Translations under genes and position numbers: made by a program | The notes under the pieces: model-generated | Database searches by the model: none | What the model was told of the DNA's origin: nothing | The model's input: only the letters and a program-made list of their open reading frames with translations | Part shown: positions 14,309-22,339 of the stretch, one piece after another | Position numbering within the stretch: position 1 is the stretch's first letter | How the letters are laid out: each line of letters starts with the position of its first letter | DNA from: a virus | Strand: one strand, 5' to 3' | DNA length: 24,312 nucleotides | Virus record (IMG/VR): IMGVR_UViG_3300030102_005040 | Location: 1-24,312 of that record

Positions 14309-16723
14309 ATGATATATACAAATTATAACAGTTCGTTTCCGGATCAGGTAGTACCAGACGCTGTAAAGAACAGTTATGAGTATGGGCTTAAAGTTGCACA
14401 AGCAATAGAAAATGAATGGTTCAATCAAGATTATTCTGGAGAAAGATATCTTCAGAATTTCCAAAATTTTCATAGATTAAGATTATACGCTAGAGGAGAA
14501 CAACCAATAAAAAAATATAAAGACGAGTTATCTATAAACGGTGATCTGTCTTATTTAAATTTAGATTGGAAAATAGTTCCAATACTTCCTAAATTTGTTG
14601 ACATTATAGTCAACGGTATGACAGATAAAGGTTACGAAATAAAATCATTTGCTACAGATCCTTTTGCATTAAAGCAAAGAACACAATTTGTTTTTGATGC
14701 TTTACGCGATATGAGAAATAAAGAGGTAATTGAGCAACTTAATCAACTTATGGGTCAAAACCTTTATGCATCACCAGATCCTGAAAAATTGCCAGATAAT
14801 GAAGAAGAATTAGAGTTGTACACTCAACTTAATTATAAACAAAGTGTTGAAATAGCAGAAGAAGAGTTAATTGAAAATGTTTTTTCTTCAAACAAATATG
14901 ATGAAATTAAAAGGAGATTAGCTTACGACTTAGCTGTATTAGGTATTTCATGTGCTAAAACTAATTTTAATCTTTCTCAAGGTATAACTGTAGACTATGT
15001 TGATCCTGCTTCTTTAGTTTATTCATACACAGAAGATCCTAACTTTAACGATATTTATTATGTAGGTGAAGTTAAAAATCTTACTATAGCTGAAGTTAAA
15101 AGACAATTTCCACAATTAACTGATGAAGATTTAAAAGAAATACAAAAATATAAAGGACCCTCAGGTTATGTTAACTACGTTAGAAACTATGCTGGCCAAG
15201 ACGATTATAATCTTATACCTGTTTTATTTTTTGAATACAAAACATATACAAACCAAGTATTTAAAATTAAAAAAACAGAACAAGGTTTAGAAAAAACAAT
15301 TGAAAAAGATGATACGTTTAATCCTCCAGAAAATGATAATTTTGATAGAGCAGCTAGAAGCATAGAAGTATTATATACCGGTGCTAAAGTTTTGGGTATG
15401 AGTAAAATAATTGATTGGAAATTATCTGAAAATATGACAAGGCCTTTTGGTGATGTAACTAAAGTTAATATGAATTATACTATTTCAGCGCCAAGAATAT
15501 ATAAAGGTAGGATAGATTCTTTAGTTAATAGAGTTACAAGTTTTGCTGATATGATACAGTTAACTCATTTAAAACTTCAACAAGTTTTATCTAGACTTGT
15601 ACCTGATGGTGTTTATCTAGATATGGATGGACTTGCGGAAGTTGATTTAGGTAATGGTACTAATTATAATCCTGCTGAAGCATTAAACATGTATTTTCAA
15701 ACAGGTAGTATTGTTGGCAGATCTTTAACACAAGATGGAGAGTTAAATAGAGGAAAAGTACCAATACAAGAGTTACAATCATCTAGTGGTTTAAACAAAA
15801 TACAGGCTTTAATTCAAACTTATCAATACTATTTACAAATGATAAGAGATACCACAGGTCTTAATGAAGCTGTAGATGGAAGTTCACCAGATAAAAATGC
15901 ATTAGTAGGTTTACAAAAACTTGCCGCTGCTAATTCTAACACAGCAACAAGACATGTTTTAAAATCGTTAATGTATATTACAATACGGACTGCAGAAAAT
16001 ATAAGTTTAAGAGTTAACGATTCTTTACAATTTCCACTAACTAAAGAAGCTTTATTAAATAGTATTAGTAATTTTAATGTAAAAACATTAGAAGAAATAG
16101 AAAAAATAGGTTTGCATGATTTTGGAATATTTTTAGAACTTGAACCTGATGCAGAAGAAAAAAGTAAGTTAGAACAAAATATACAAGTTGCGTTACAAGC
16201 AGGCGGCATTGATTTAGAAGATGCTATAGATGTAAGAGAAATTAAAAATATTAAGTTAGCTAATCAACTTTTAAAAATTAAAAGAAAACAAAAAACTGAA
16301 AGAGATCAACAAGCAGCAAGACAAAACATTGAAGCACAAGCACAAGCTAACGCAAAAGCTAGTGAAGCAGCTGCTTTAGCTGAAGTACAAAAACAACAAG
16401 CTTTAGCAGAAACTAAAGTACAATTAGAAAAAGCTAAATCAGATTTCGAAATACAAAGGATGGAGCAGGAAGCTGAAATAAAAAGACAACTTATGGCTCA
16501 AGAATTTGAATACAATATACAATTAGCAAGAGCGCAAGCAACTGCACAAACGGTTAAAGAAAAGGAAATAGAAGATAGAAAAGATAACCGAGTTAAAATA
16601 CAAGGTACTCAAGAATCTCAATTAATAGAGCAGAGAAAAAACGATACTTTACCAAAAAACTTTGAGTCAGCAGGTTTTGATAATCTAGATGGATTTGGAT
16701 TAGAACAATTTGCTCCAAGGTAA
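14309..16723 (+). CDS. Portal protein
   Basis: An 804-residue protein at the position, just after terL, where tailed phages place the portal: the dodecameric ring through which DNA enters and leaves the head. Supporting stretches are RLRLYARGEQPIKKYKDELS, NLDWKIVPILPKFVDIIVNG, a YVDPASLVYSYTEDPNFND strand-rich middle, and SRLVPDGVYLDMDGLAEVDL. A DTTGLNEAVDGSSPDK region and a long helix follow. Residues about 640-770 are an extreme A/Q/E/K-rich coiled coil (QAQANAKASEAAALAEVQKQ), probably the portal crown or barrel. Length matches the approximately 800-residue portals of crAss-like phages. Recognised from family knowledge and synteny. Confidence 0.85.
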   Translation: MIYTNYNSSFPDQVVPDAVKNSYEYGLKVAQAIENEWFNQDYSGERYLQNFQNFHRLRLYARGEQPIKKYKDELSINGDLSYLNLDWKIVPILPKFVDIIVNGMTDKGYEIKSFATDPFALKQRTQFVFDALRDMRNKEVIEQLNQLMGQNLYASPDPEKLPDNEEELELYTQLNYKQSVEIAEEELIENVFSSNKYDEIKRRLAYDLAVLGISCAKTNFNLSQGITVDYVDPASLVYSYTEDPNFNDIYYVGEVKNLTIAEVKRQFPQLTDEDLKEIQKYKGPSGYVNYVRNYAGQDDYNLIPVLFFEYKTYTNQVFKIKKTEQGLEKTIEKDDTFNPPENDNFDRAARSIEVLYTGAKVLGMSKIIDWKLSENMTRPFGDVTKVNMNYTISAPRIYKGRIDSLVNRVTSFADMIQLTHLKLQQVLSRLVPDGVYLDMDGLAEVDLGNGTNYNPAEALNMYFQTGSIVGRSLTQDGELNRGKVPIQELQSSSGLNKIQALIQTYQYYLQMIRDTTGLNEAVDGSSPDKNALVGLQKLAAANSNTATRHVLKSLMYITIRTAENISLRVNDSLQFPLTKEALLNSISNFNVKTLEEIEKIGLHDFGIFLELEPDAEEKSKLEQNIQVALQAGGIDLEDAIDVREIKNIKLANQLLKIKRKQKTERDQQAARQNIEAQAQANAKASEAAALAEVQKQQALAETKVQLEKAKSDFEIQRMEQEAEIKRQLMAQEFEYNIQLARAQATAQTVKEKEIEDRKDNRVKIQGTQESQLIEQRKNDTLPKNFESAGFDNLDGFGLEQFAPR

Positions 16724-16736
16724 TTTTTAATTATAT

Positions 16737-16750
16737 AATTATATTTTATT
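16737..16750 (+). promoter_or_regulatory. AATTATATTTTAT leader before scaffold gene
   Basis: The 14 bases directly before the scaffold ATG (AATTATATTTTATT) match, with one difference, the 14 bases before the ATG at 19491 (AATTATATTTTATC). There is no Shine-Dalgarno. It may be a start-site leader of the Bacteroidetes type or a promoter -10-like element; which one cannot be told from sequence. Confidence 0.4.
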
Positions 16751-17947
16751 ATGTCAGAAGAAGTAAAACAAGAAGGTACTTTTAAAATTAAGAAAAAGGT
16801 ACCTAAGAAATTTAATGAAGTCAATGAAGTAATAAAAGTTGACTTAACAAAAAAAGAAGAAGATGCCGTTCAAGAGCAAAGCACAGATGAGGTTTCTGTA
16901 CGCGACGAATCCAAAGTTAGCGGAGGAATTCAAGAGCAAAACGACCAAGAGTCAAATGAAGAATCTTCCGGAGAAAATAATGACAATGTTGAAAAGGTAG
17001 ACACGCCTATACAACTAGTTGAAGATGAAGAAGATAAAGTTGACGAGGCACGAGTGGTTACAAGCAATGAAACTACCACTCCCGCACCGCAACCACAAAA
17101 AGTATTACCGGAAACAGAAACACAAGAATTACCAGAAGGAGTAGAAAAGCTAATAGCTTTTATGAAAGAAACTGGTGGTACATTAGATGACTACGCAAGA
17201 TTAAATGCAGATTATAGTAATATAGATAATAATACTTTAATTAGAGAATATTATCGTCAAAGTAAACCTCATTTAGATCAAGATGATATTTCACTTATGT
17301 TAAGTGATTTTGAAGTAGATGAAGAATTAGACGATAAAACAGAAGTAAGGAAAAAGAAAATAGCATATAAAGAAGAAGTTGCAAAAGCTAAAAACTTTTT
17401 AGAGCAAACCAAACAAAAATACTATGAGGAAATCAAGTTGAAGCCCTCTATAAATGGTGAGCAACAAAAAGCTTTAGACTTTTTTAACCGATATAAACAA
17501 GAAGAAGAAACTAAGCAATTAGTTCGTGATGGTTTTATAAACACTACTAATAATTATTTTAAAAATGAATTCAAAGGTTTTGATTTTAAATTAGGAGATA
17601 AAAAATTTAGATATGGTGTTAAAGATCCTAACAATGTGGCACAAGCACAGCAAGATTTATCAGAATTCGTCGGGACGTTCTTAGATGAAAAGGGTAATAT
17701 GAAAGACGCGGCTGGTTACCACAAAGCTATTTATGCAGCTCGCAATGCTGATACTATTGCAAATCACTTTTATGAGCAAGGTAAAACTGATGCTATAAAA
17801 GAGCAAATTGCAAAATCTAAAAACATAACAACAGAACCAAGAGCAACTGCTAGTGGTGATGTGTTTGTTAATGGATTAAAAGTAAGGGCAATAAGTGGGT
17901 TAGATTCTTCTAAATTGAAAATCAAAAGTAGAAAATTTAACAATTAA
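16751..17947 (+). CDS. Scaffold-like head assembly protein
   Basis: A 398-residue protein between portal and major capsid genes, the usual place of the scaffold. The first about 130 residues are acidic and low-complexity (EEDAVQEQSTDEVSVRDESK, ESSGENNDNVEKVDTP) and probably disordered. The rest is charged and helical (GVEKLIAFMKETGGTLDDYA, KKKIAYKEEVAKAKNFLEQT), with a short basic C-terminus (GLDSSKLKIKSRKFNN) that could contact the capsid protein. Scaffolds of many podovirus-type marine phages share this acidic-helical-basic plan. The stretch around 16,880-17,110 uses GC-richer codons (CGC, GAC, GTC-like) than its surroundings. No protease motif is seen. Call by position and composition. Confidence 0.72.
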   Translation: MSEEVKQEGTFKIKKKVPKKFNEVNEVIKVDLTKKEEDAVQEQSTDEVSVRDESKVSGGIQEQNDQESNEESSGENNDNVEKVDTPIQLVEDEEDKVDEARVVTSNETTTPAPQPQKVLPETETQELPEGVEKLIAFMKETGGTLDDYARLNADYSNIDNNTLIREYYRQSKPHLDQDDISLMLSDFEVDEELDDKTEVRKKKIAYKEEVAKAKNFLEQTKQKYYEEIKLKPSINGEQQKALDFFNRYKQEEETKQLVRDGFINTTNNYFKNEFKGFDFKLGDKKFRYGVKDPNNVAQAQQDLSEFVGTFLDEKGNMKDAAGYHKAIYAARNADTIANHFYEQGKTDAIKEQIAKSKNITTEPRATASGDVFVNGLKVRAISGLDSSKLKIKSRKFNN

Positions 17948-17960
17948 AATTATTTAAAAA

Positions 17961-19424
17961 ATGGCAAATGTAAGCCCACAATTTGGTTCAATTAAACCAA
18001 GTGCAAAACAACAAGTGCTATCAACGAATTACCTGCAATTTACAGATTCTGCAGGCGCTGATTTTGCTGATTTTGCACAACAATATTTACCTGAAATCTA
18101 CGAGCAAGAAGTAGAAAGATATGGTAATAGAACTCTTTCTGGATTCTTACGTATGGTAGGAGCAGAAATGCCTATGACTTCTGATCAAGTTATTTGGTCA
18201 GAACAAAATAGATTACACGTAGCATATAATGATGTAAGTAAAGCTGCTAACAATACAGATCTTACTTTTACACTAAATTCAACTTTAGGTCCTAATTATG
18301 TTGATAATACTATTTCAGTTAATGATACTATTGTAGTAATGCAGCCTAGTACTGGACTTGAAGTTAAAGCTTTAGTAACAGGAAGTGCAGGATCAAACTC
18401 AGCTGGTTCAGCTACAGCTACTATTACTGTTGCTACATATACAGGAGCAAATCTATCTACAACTTTTGGTAGTGCTGGTAATGTTCTTGCTGGACTAAAA
18501 ATATTTGTATATGGTTCAGAATATAGAAAAGGGACAGGTGATGCAGATATTAAAAGCATTACACCTATCTTAACTCAATTCAGCAATTCACCAATTATCA
18601 TTAAAGATCGTTACGAAATAAACGGTTCTGATATGGCTCAAATTGGTTGGATAGAAGTTGCAACTGAAGACGGAACATCAGGTTATCTATGGTATTTAAA
18701 AGCTGAGTCTGAAACAAGACTACGTTTTGAAGATTACTTAGAAATGGCGATGGTTGAAGGCGAAAAAGCTGCTGCAGGTTCTGGAGTTGCTGGATTAGCT
18801 GATAAAATTAATGGTACGGAAGGATTATTTGCTGCTGTTGAATCAAGAGGAAATGTACTAAATAACTTTAGTGCTGCCGCTGGTTTAGGAGAGTTTGATA
18901 GCATTTTAAAAAATCTTGATACTCAAGGAGCTATTGAAGAAAATATGTTATTCTTAAATAGAGGTACTTCTTTAGATATCGATGATATGCTAGCAAGCAT
19001 TTCAACAGGTATGCAAGGTGGAACTGCGTTTGGTTTATTTGAAAATTCAGAAGAAATGGCTTTAAACCTTGGTTTTACAGGTTTTAGAAGAGGTTCTTAT
19101 GATTTTTATAAAACTGACTGGAAATATTTAAATGATGCTTCTACAAGAGGTGCTGTTGCTGTTTCTGGTATTGATGGAGTTTTAATACCTGCAGGTACTT
19201 CAACTGTATACGATCAAATTCTAGGATCTAACATTCGTAGACCTTTTTTACATGTTAGATATAGAGCTTCACAAACTGAAGACAGAAGAATGAAGTCTTG
19301 GATTACTGGTTCTGCTGGTGGTGCTTTCACTACTGATGTAGACTCTATGGTAGTTCACTTCTTATCCGAAAGATGTTTGTGTGTGCAAGGTGCTAACAAC
19401 TTTGTGTTGTTTACATCTTCATAA
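17961..19424 (+). CDS. Major capsid protein
   Basis: A 487-residue protein right after the scaffold, with the ring of features of an HK97-fold coat protein. The N-terminus has QYLPEIYEQEVERYGNRTLS and GFLRMVGAEMPMTSDQVIWS, a segment I recognise from marine and crAss-like major capsid proteins. A beta-rich, alanine/threonine-rich insertion lies at about 97-175. The C-terminal part has a KTDWKYLNDASTRGAVAVSG stretch, an IRRPFLHVRYRASQTEDRRM loop and a hydrophobic SMVVHFLSERCLCVQGANNF strand. The gene uses favoured, regular codons, as expected for a highly expressed protein, and is followed by a strong intrinsic terminator. About 490 residues fits the crAss-like family. It forms the capsid shell. 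Confidence 0.9.
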   Translation: MANVSPQFGSIKPSAKQQVLSTNYLQFTDSAGADFADFAQQYLPEIYEQEVERYGNRTLSGFLRMVGAEMPMTSDQVIWSEQNRLHVAYNDVSKAANNTDLTFTLNSTLGPNYVDNTISVNDTIVVMQPSTGLEVKALVTGSAGSNSAGSATATITVATYTGANLSTTFGSAGNVLAGLKIFVYGSEYRKGTGDADIKSITPILTQFSNSPIIIKDRYEINGSDMAQIGWIEVATEDGTSGYLWYLKAESETRLRFEDYLEMAMVEGEKAAAGSGVAGLADKINGTEGLFAAVESRGNVLNNFSAAAGLGEFDSILKNLDTQGAIEENMLFLNRGTSLDIDDMLASISTGMQGGTAFGLFENSEEMALNLGFTGFRRGSYDFYKTDWKYLNDASTRGAVAVSGIDGVLIPAGTSTVYDQILGSNIRRPFLHVRYRASQTEDRRMKSWITGSAGGAFTTDVDSMVVHFLSERCLCVQGANNFVLFTSS

Positions 19425-19431
19425 TATGTTA

Positions 19432-19472
19432 GAGGACAGGGCGGTTTTTTCCGCCCTTAATCCTCATTTTTT
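19432..19472 (+). terminator. Intrinsic terminator after major capsid gene
   Basis: A two-part hairpin: outer arms GAGGA (19432-19436) and TCCTC (19461-19465); inner perfect arms GGGCGG (19439-19444) and CCGCCC (19451-19456) around a TTTTTT loop. A T-tract follows (19467-19472). In a roughly 30% GC genome this GC-rich stem is conspicuous. It should end or reduce transcription after the capsid gene, so that capsid message is made in excess. Confidence 0.85.
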
Positions 19473-19476
19473 ATTA

Positions 19477-19490
19477 AATTATATTTTATC
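19477..19490 (+). promoter_or_regulatory. AATTATATTTTAT leader before 19491 gene
   Basis: Second copy of the 14-base leader (AATTATATTTTATC) found before the scaffold gene, again ending exactly at the ATG. Here it follows a terminator, so a promoter role is possible: transcription would need to restart after the hairpin. A start-site leader is the alternative. Confidence 0.4.
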
Positions 19491-20276
19491 ATGGAAAAAA
19501 CAAAGAAAAATAAAACTACTAAACCAGTAGTAAAAAAAGATGCTTGGGAAATTAAAGACAGAACTTATCTATTAAAAGGTCAACACAACCCGTTAACTTA
19601 TACTATTGCATCAAGACATACCGCGAAATATCCTTTATTATTTTTTGATGACTTAACAAATCAACAAAGAGAATTAAGGTATGCTACTAATCAACCCTCC
19701 CCATTTGTAGATGAACAAAAAGGTGAAGCAACACTTGGTCATATAATTTTTAGGAATGGTGTATTGACAGTTGGTAAACAACAACAAAGTTTACAAAAAT
19801 TACTTTCATTATATCATCCACAGCGTAATTTAAAATACACTGAATTTAATGCTGAAGAAGAAGCTATTGATGAATTACAGTTAATGAATCAAACTATTGA
19901 AGCTTTAAATATGGCTAAAGAGATAGATATAACTTTAGCAGAAGCTATATTACGAGTTGATGTTGGTTCTAAAGTTTCAAAAATGAGTTCTAAGGAAATA
20001 AGAAGGGATTTGTTAATATACGCTAAAAACAATCCAGATTTATTTATAGAATTAGTAAACGATGAAAATGTATTACTTAGAAATACAGCAATTAATGCTG
20101 TAGAAATGGGTATAATAAATTTATCTCAAGACCAAAGATCTTTTACAATGCCTAATAACGGTAGAAAAATAATGAATGTTCCATTTGATGAAAATCCATA
20201 TTCAGCAATGGCAGCTTATTTTAAAACTGACGAAGGTGTAGAACTCTATAAAACAATAGAGAAAAAACTTGCATAA
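19491..20276 (+). CDS. Conserved head/neck-region protein of unknown role
   Basis: A 261-residue protein between two stem-loops, downstream of the capsid gene. It starts with a basic tail (MEKTKKNKTTKPVVKKDAWE). A beta-rich region follows with IASRHTAKYPLLFFDDLTNQ, QRELRYATNQPSPFVDEQKG and LGHIIFRNGVLTVGKQQQSL. A helical region has LQLMNQTIEALNMAKEIDIT, then DLLIYAKNNPDLFIELVNDE. The C-terminus (LRNTAINAVEMGIINLSQDQ ... FDENPYSAMAAYFKTDEGVE) could be a small winged-helix-like unit. The QRELRYATNQ..PFVDEQKG stretch is familiar from several marine phages, where it follows the capsid gene; no role is established to my knowledge. Capsid decoration, completion or a vertex function would fit the place. 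No signal or membrane helix is present. Confidence 0.68.
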   Translation: MEKTKKNKTTKPVVKKDAWEIKDRTYLLKGQHNPLTYTIASRHTAKYPLLFFDDLTNQQRELRYATNQPSPFVDEQKGEATLGHIIFRNGVLTVGKQQQSLQKLLSLYHPQRNLKYTEFNAEEEAIDELQLMNQTIEALNMAKEIDITLAEAILRVDVGSKVSKMSSKEIRRDLLIYAKNNPDLFIELVNDENVLLRNTAINAVEMGIINLSQDQRSFTMPNNGRKIMNVPFDENPYSAMAAYFKTDEGVELYKTIEKKLA

Positions 20277-20299
20277 TGTGTAATATTTATAATATGTAT

Positions 20300-20317
20300 G
20301 GCCGTCTTTTGGCGGCC
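20300..20317 (+). terminator. Stem-loop downstream of 19491 gene
   Basis: A seven-pair hairpin with one G-T wobble: GGCCGTC (20300-20306), loop TTTT (20307-20310), GGCGGCC (20311-20317). Only a weak T-rich trail (TTACTATTATA) follows, so it is a poorer terminator than the one after the capsid gene; it could be an RNA end-stabilising or processing structure instead. Confidence 0.65.
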
Positions 20318-20343
20318 TTACTATTATATAATGAAAAATAAAA

Positions 20344-21102
20344 ATGGCAATAAATGTAAATACTGTATATCAAACAGTGTTGTCTATTTTAAATAAAGAA
20401 CAAAGGGGGTATATGACCCCTGATGAATTTAACAAAGTAGGAACACAAGTTCAACTTGAAATATTTGAAAAATATTTTGAAGATCTAAATCAACAAGCAA
20501 GAGTTCCTCAAAGCGATTTAAACTACTCTAATAGATTAGAAAATATAGATGAAAAAATTGCTATATTTAAAACGTTTGGTAATGCTATATACAACAATAC
20601 ATCTGTAACTCCAGATAATTATTTTACTTTACCTACTACAGATTCTTATGGTCAAACGGTAAATTTGTATAGAATAGGTGAAGTAACCTATAAAAACGAA
20701 GTTTTGATACAAAGACTTCAAAGAAACGATTTTTATACTTCTGAAAAATCTAAATTAACAAAAGCAACTGAAACTTTTCCTACATATTTATATGAAAACA
20801 ATTATTTGTTTGTAAGGCCTAAAACTATTCAGAATAATGTACAGGTAGAATACGTAAGAAAACCTCAAGATGTTATTTGGGGATTTAATGTTGGTACTTT
20901 AGGACAATATAATTGGAATGAAAGTGAGTACAACGTTGCTACAAATGTTAATGGATCTATTAATTTTGAACTTCATGAAAGTGAGCAAACAGAAGTTATT
21001 TTAAGGATACTTCAATATGCTGGAATTATTATAAGAGATCCTCAAATAGTACAAGCCGCGGCACAACAAGTTCAAATGGATGAAATAAATAAAAAAAGTT
21101 AA
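20344..21102 (+). CDS. Head-tail connector/ring protein
   Basis: A 252-residue protein. The helical N-terminus is MAINVNTVYQTVLSILNKEQ, followed by a RGYMTPDEFNKVGTQVQLEI segment, the kind of start seen in phage adaptor or ring proteins. Beta stretches follow (YFTLPTTDSYGQTVNLYRIG, NEVLIQRLQRNDFYTSEKSK, NNVQVEYVRKPQDVIWGF). The end is an amphipathic helix (EVILRILQYAGIIIRDPQIV ... QVQMDEINKKS). Its place after the capsid block and before the second connector and the nozzle protein fits a T7 gp11-like tail tubular A or crAss-like ring protein. It is followed after six bases by the next connector gene. Identification by order and style, not by a diagnostic motif. Confidence 0.68.
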   Translation: MAINVNTVYQTVLSILNKEQRGYMTPDEFNKVGTQVQLEIFEKYFEDLNQQARVPQSDLNYSNRLENIDEKIAIFKTFGNAIYNNTSVTPDNYFTLPTTDSYGQTVNLYRIGEVTYKNEVLIQRLQRNDFYTSEKSKLTKATETFPTYLYENNYLFVRPKTIQNNVQVEYVRKPQDVIWGFNVGTLGQYNWNESEYNVATNVNGSINFELHESEQTEVILRILQYAGIIIRDPQIVQAAAQQVQMDEINKKS

Positions 21103-21108
21103 TAAGCT

Positions 21109-22335
21109 ATGGCAAAACCTAATGGCGGTTTAATACAAGAAACCAATGCTCAATATTACGCGGGAGCACAAACATTTCTAGCAGACGGCACTAATAATAC
21201 TTTTACTACTACGTTTAATACAGATTTAGTTTTTGGAAATTATGACCCCAATAATAAAGATTATGCTAATAATAATTTTAAATTATATACTAGTACTACT
21301 GGTATAGCAGATTCTTATACAGAATATGTGCAGCCTTATACTGTTGAAAACAATACTATTACCATAACAGCAACTCCAGCTAATAATTTAGTTATAGTTG
21401 TTCAACTAAAAACATTAACTGGAGGTAATTATGGAGATAAAAACGCATATGGTAATGTTGTAGAAGAAAATTATGGTGACTATGCTTATATAAAAGTATC
21501 TGAATTAGTTACTAACTTTTTAGTAGGATATGTAGGGCAAGGTAAAATTATACAAAACGTAAAACGTAATGACGTTATATTTCATGTTAAGCGTGCTTTA
21601 CAAGAGTTTAGTTATGATACTTTACCAAGTATAAAATCTCAAGAAGCAACAATTCCACCTAATTTATCTATACCTATACCTCAAGATTATGTTAATTATG
21701 TTAAAATGTCTTGGGTTGATCAACTTGGAGTAAAGCATATAATATATCCTACAACACTAACATCAAATCCTGATAGCTTATTACCACAAGATTTCCAAGG
21801 CGTACCTTTACAAGATAATTTTAGCGAAGATCTTAATGCAACATCTTTAACGGAGGCTAGATGGGCTACTGCAAATGATCGTTTAATAAATGGTAATCTA
21901 AATTTAAACGAAATAAATAGTGGTGTATATCCAGGTTCATGGTATGGTTTTGGATATGAAGGTTTTTTTGGTGAAAGATATGGTTTAAATCCAGAAACAT
22001 CGCAAAAAAATGGGTGGTTTACTATGAACCATAGAGAAGGTAAAATTTCTTTTTCAAACAATCTTAGAGATTCTTTAATAATTTTTGAATACATATCTGA
22101 TGGATTAGCTTATGATCAAGATATGAAAGTTCCTAAAATGGCAGAAGAAGCTATATACGCTTATGTTAATCATGCTGTTTTATCTACTAGAATTAATACA
22201 CCTGAATACATAGTTAATAGATATAGAAGAGAAAAAAGTGCTAAGCTTCGTAACGCAAAAATTAGATTATCTAATATAAAATTAGATGAAATAGTTCAAG
22301 TAATGCGTAATAAATCTAAATGGATTAAAAGTTAA
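21109..22335 (+). CDS. Tail connector / tubular-A-like protein
   Basis: A 408-residue virion protein. The N-terminal about 120 residues are beta-rich (AQTFLADGTNNTFTTTFNTD, YTVENNTITITATPANNLVI). After a NYGDYAYIKVSELVTNFLVG segment comes NDVIFHVKRALQEFSYDTLP. The C-terminal part has GKISFSNNLRDSLIIFEYIS, then MKVPKMAEEAIYAYVNHAVL and ends with a basic helix (NRYRREKSAKLRNAKIRL). The FHVKRALQEFSYDTLP..SQE motif and the YISDGL plus VNHAVLSTR sequence are features I know from ring/connector proteins of podovirus-type marine and crAss-like phages. It would sit between portal and nozzle. The next gene's ATG is four bases past its stop. Confident as a virion connector; its exact ring is unknown. 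Confidence 0.74.
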   Translation: MAKPNGGLIQETNAQYYAGAQTFLADGTNNTFTTTFNTDLVFGNYDPNNKDYANNNFKLYTSTTGIADSYTEYVQPYTVENNTITITATPANNLVIVVQLKTLTGGNYGDKNAYGNVVEENYGDYAYIKVSELVTNFLVGYVGQGKIIQNVKRNDVIFHVKRALQEFSYDTLPSIKSQEATIPPNLSIPIPQDYVNYVKMSWVDQLGVKHIIYPTTLTSNPDSLLPQDFQGVPLQDNFSEDLNATSLTEARWATANDRLINGNLNLNEINSGVYPGSWYGFGYEGFFGERYGLNPETSQKNGWFTMNHREGKISFSNNLRDSLIIFEYISDGLAYDQDMKVPKMAEEAIYAYVNHAVLSTRINTPEYIVNRYRREKSAKLRNAKIRLSNIKLDEIVQVMRNKSKWIKS

Positions 22336-22339
22336 ATAA

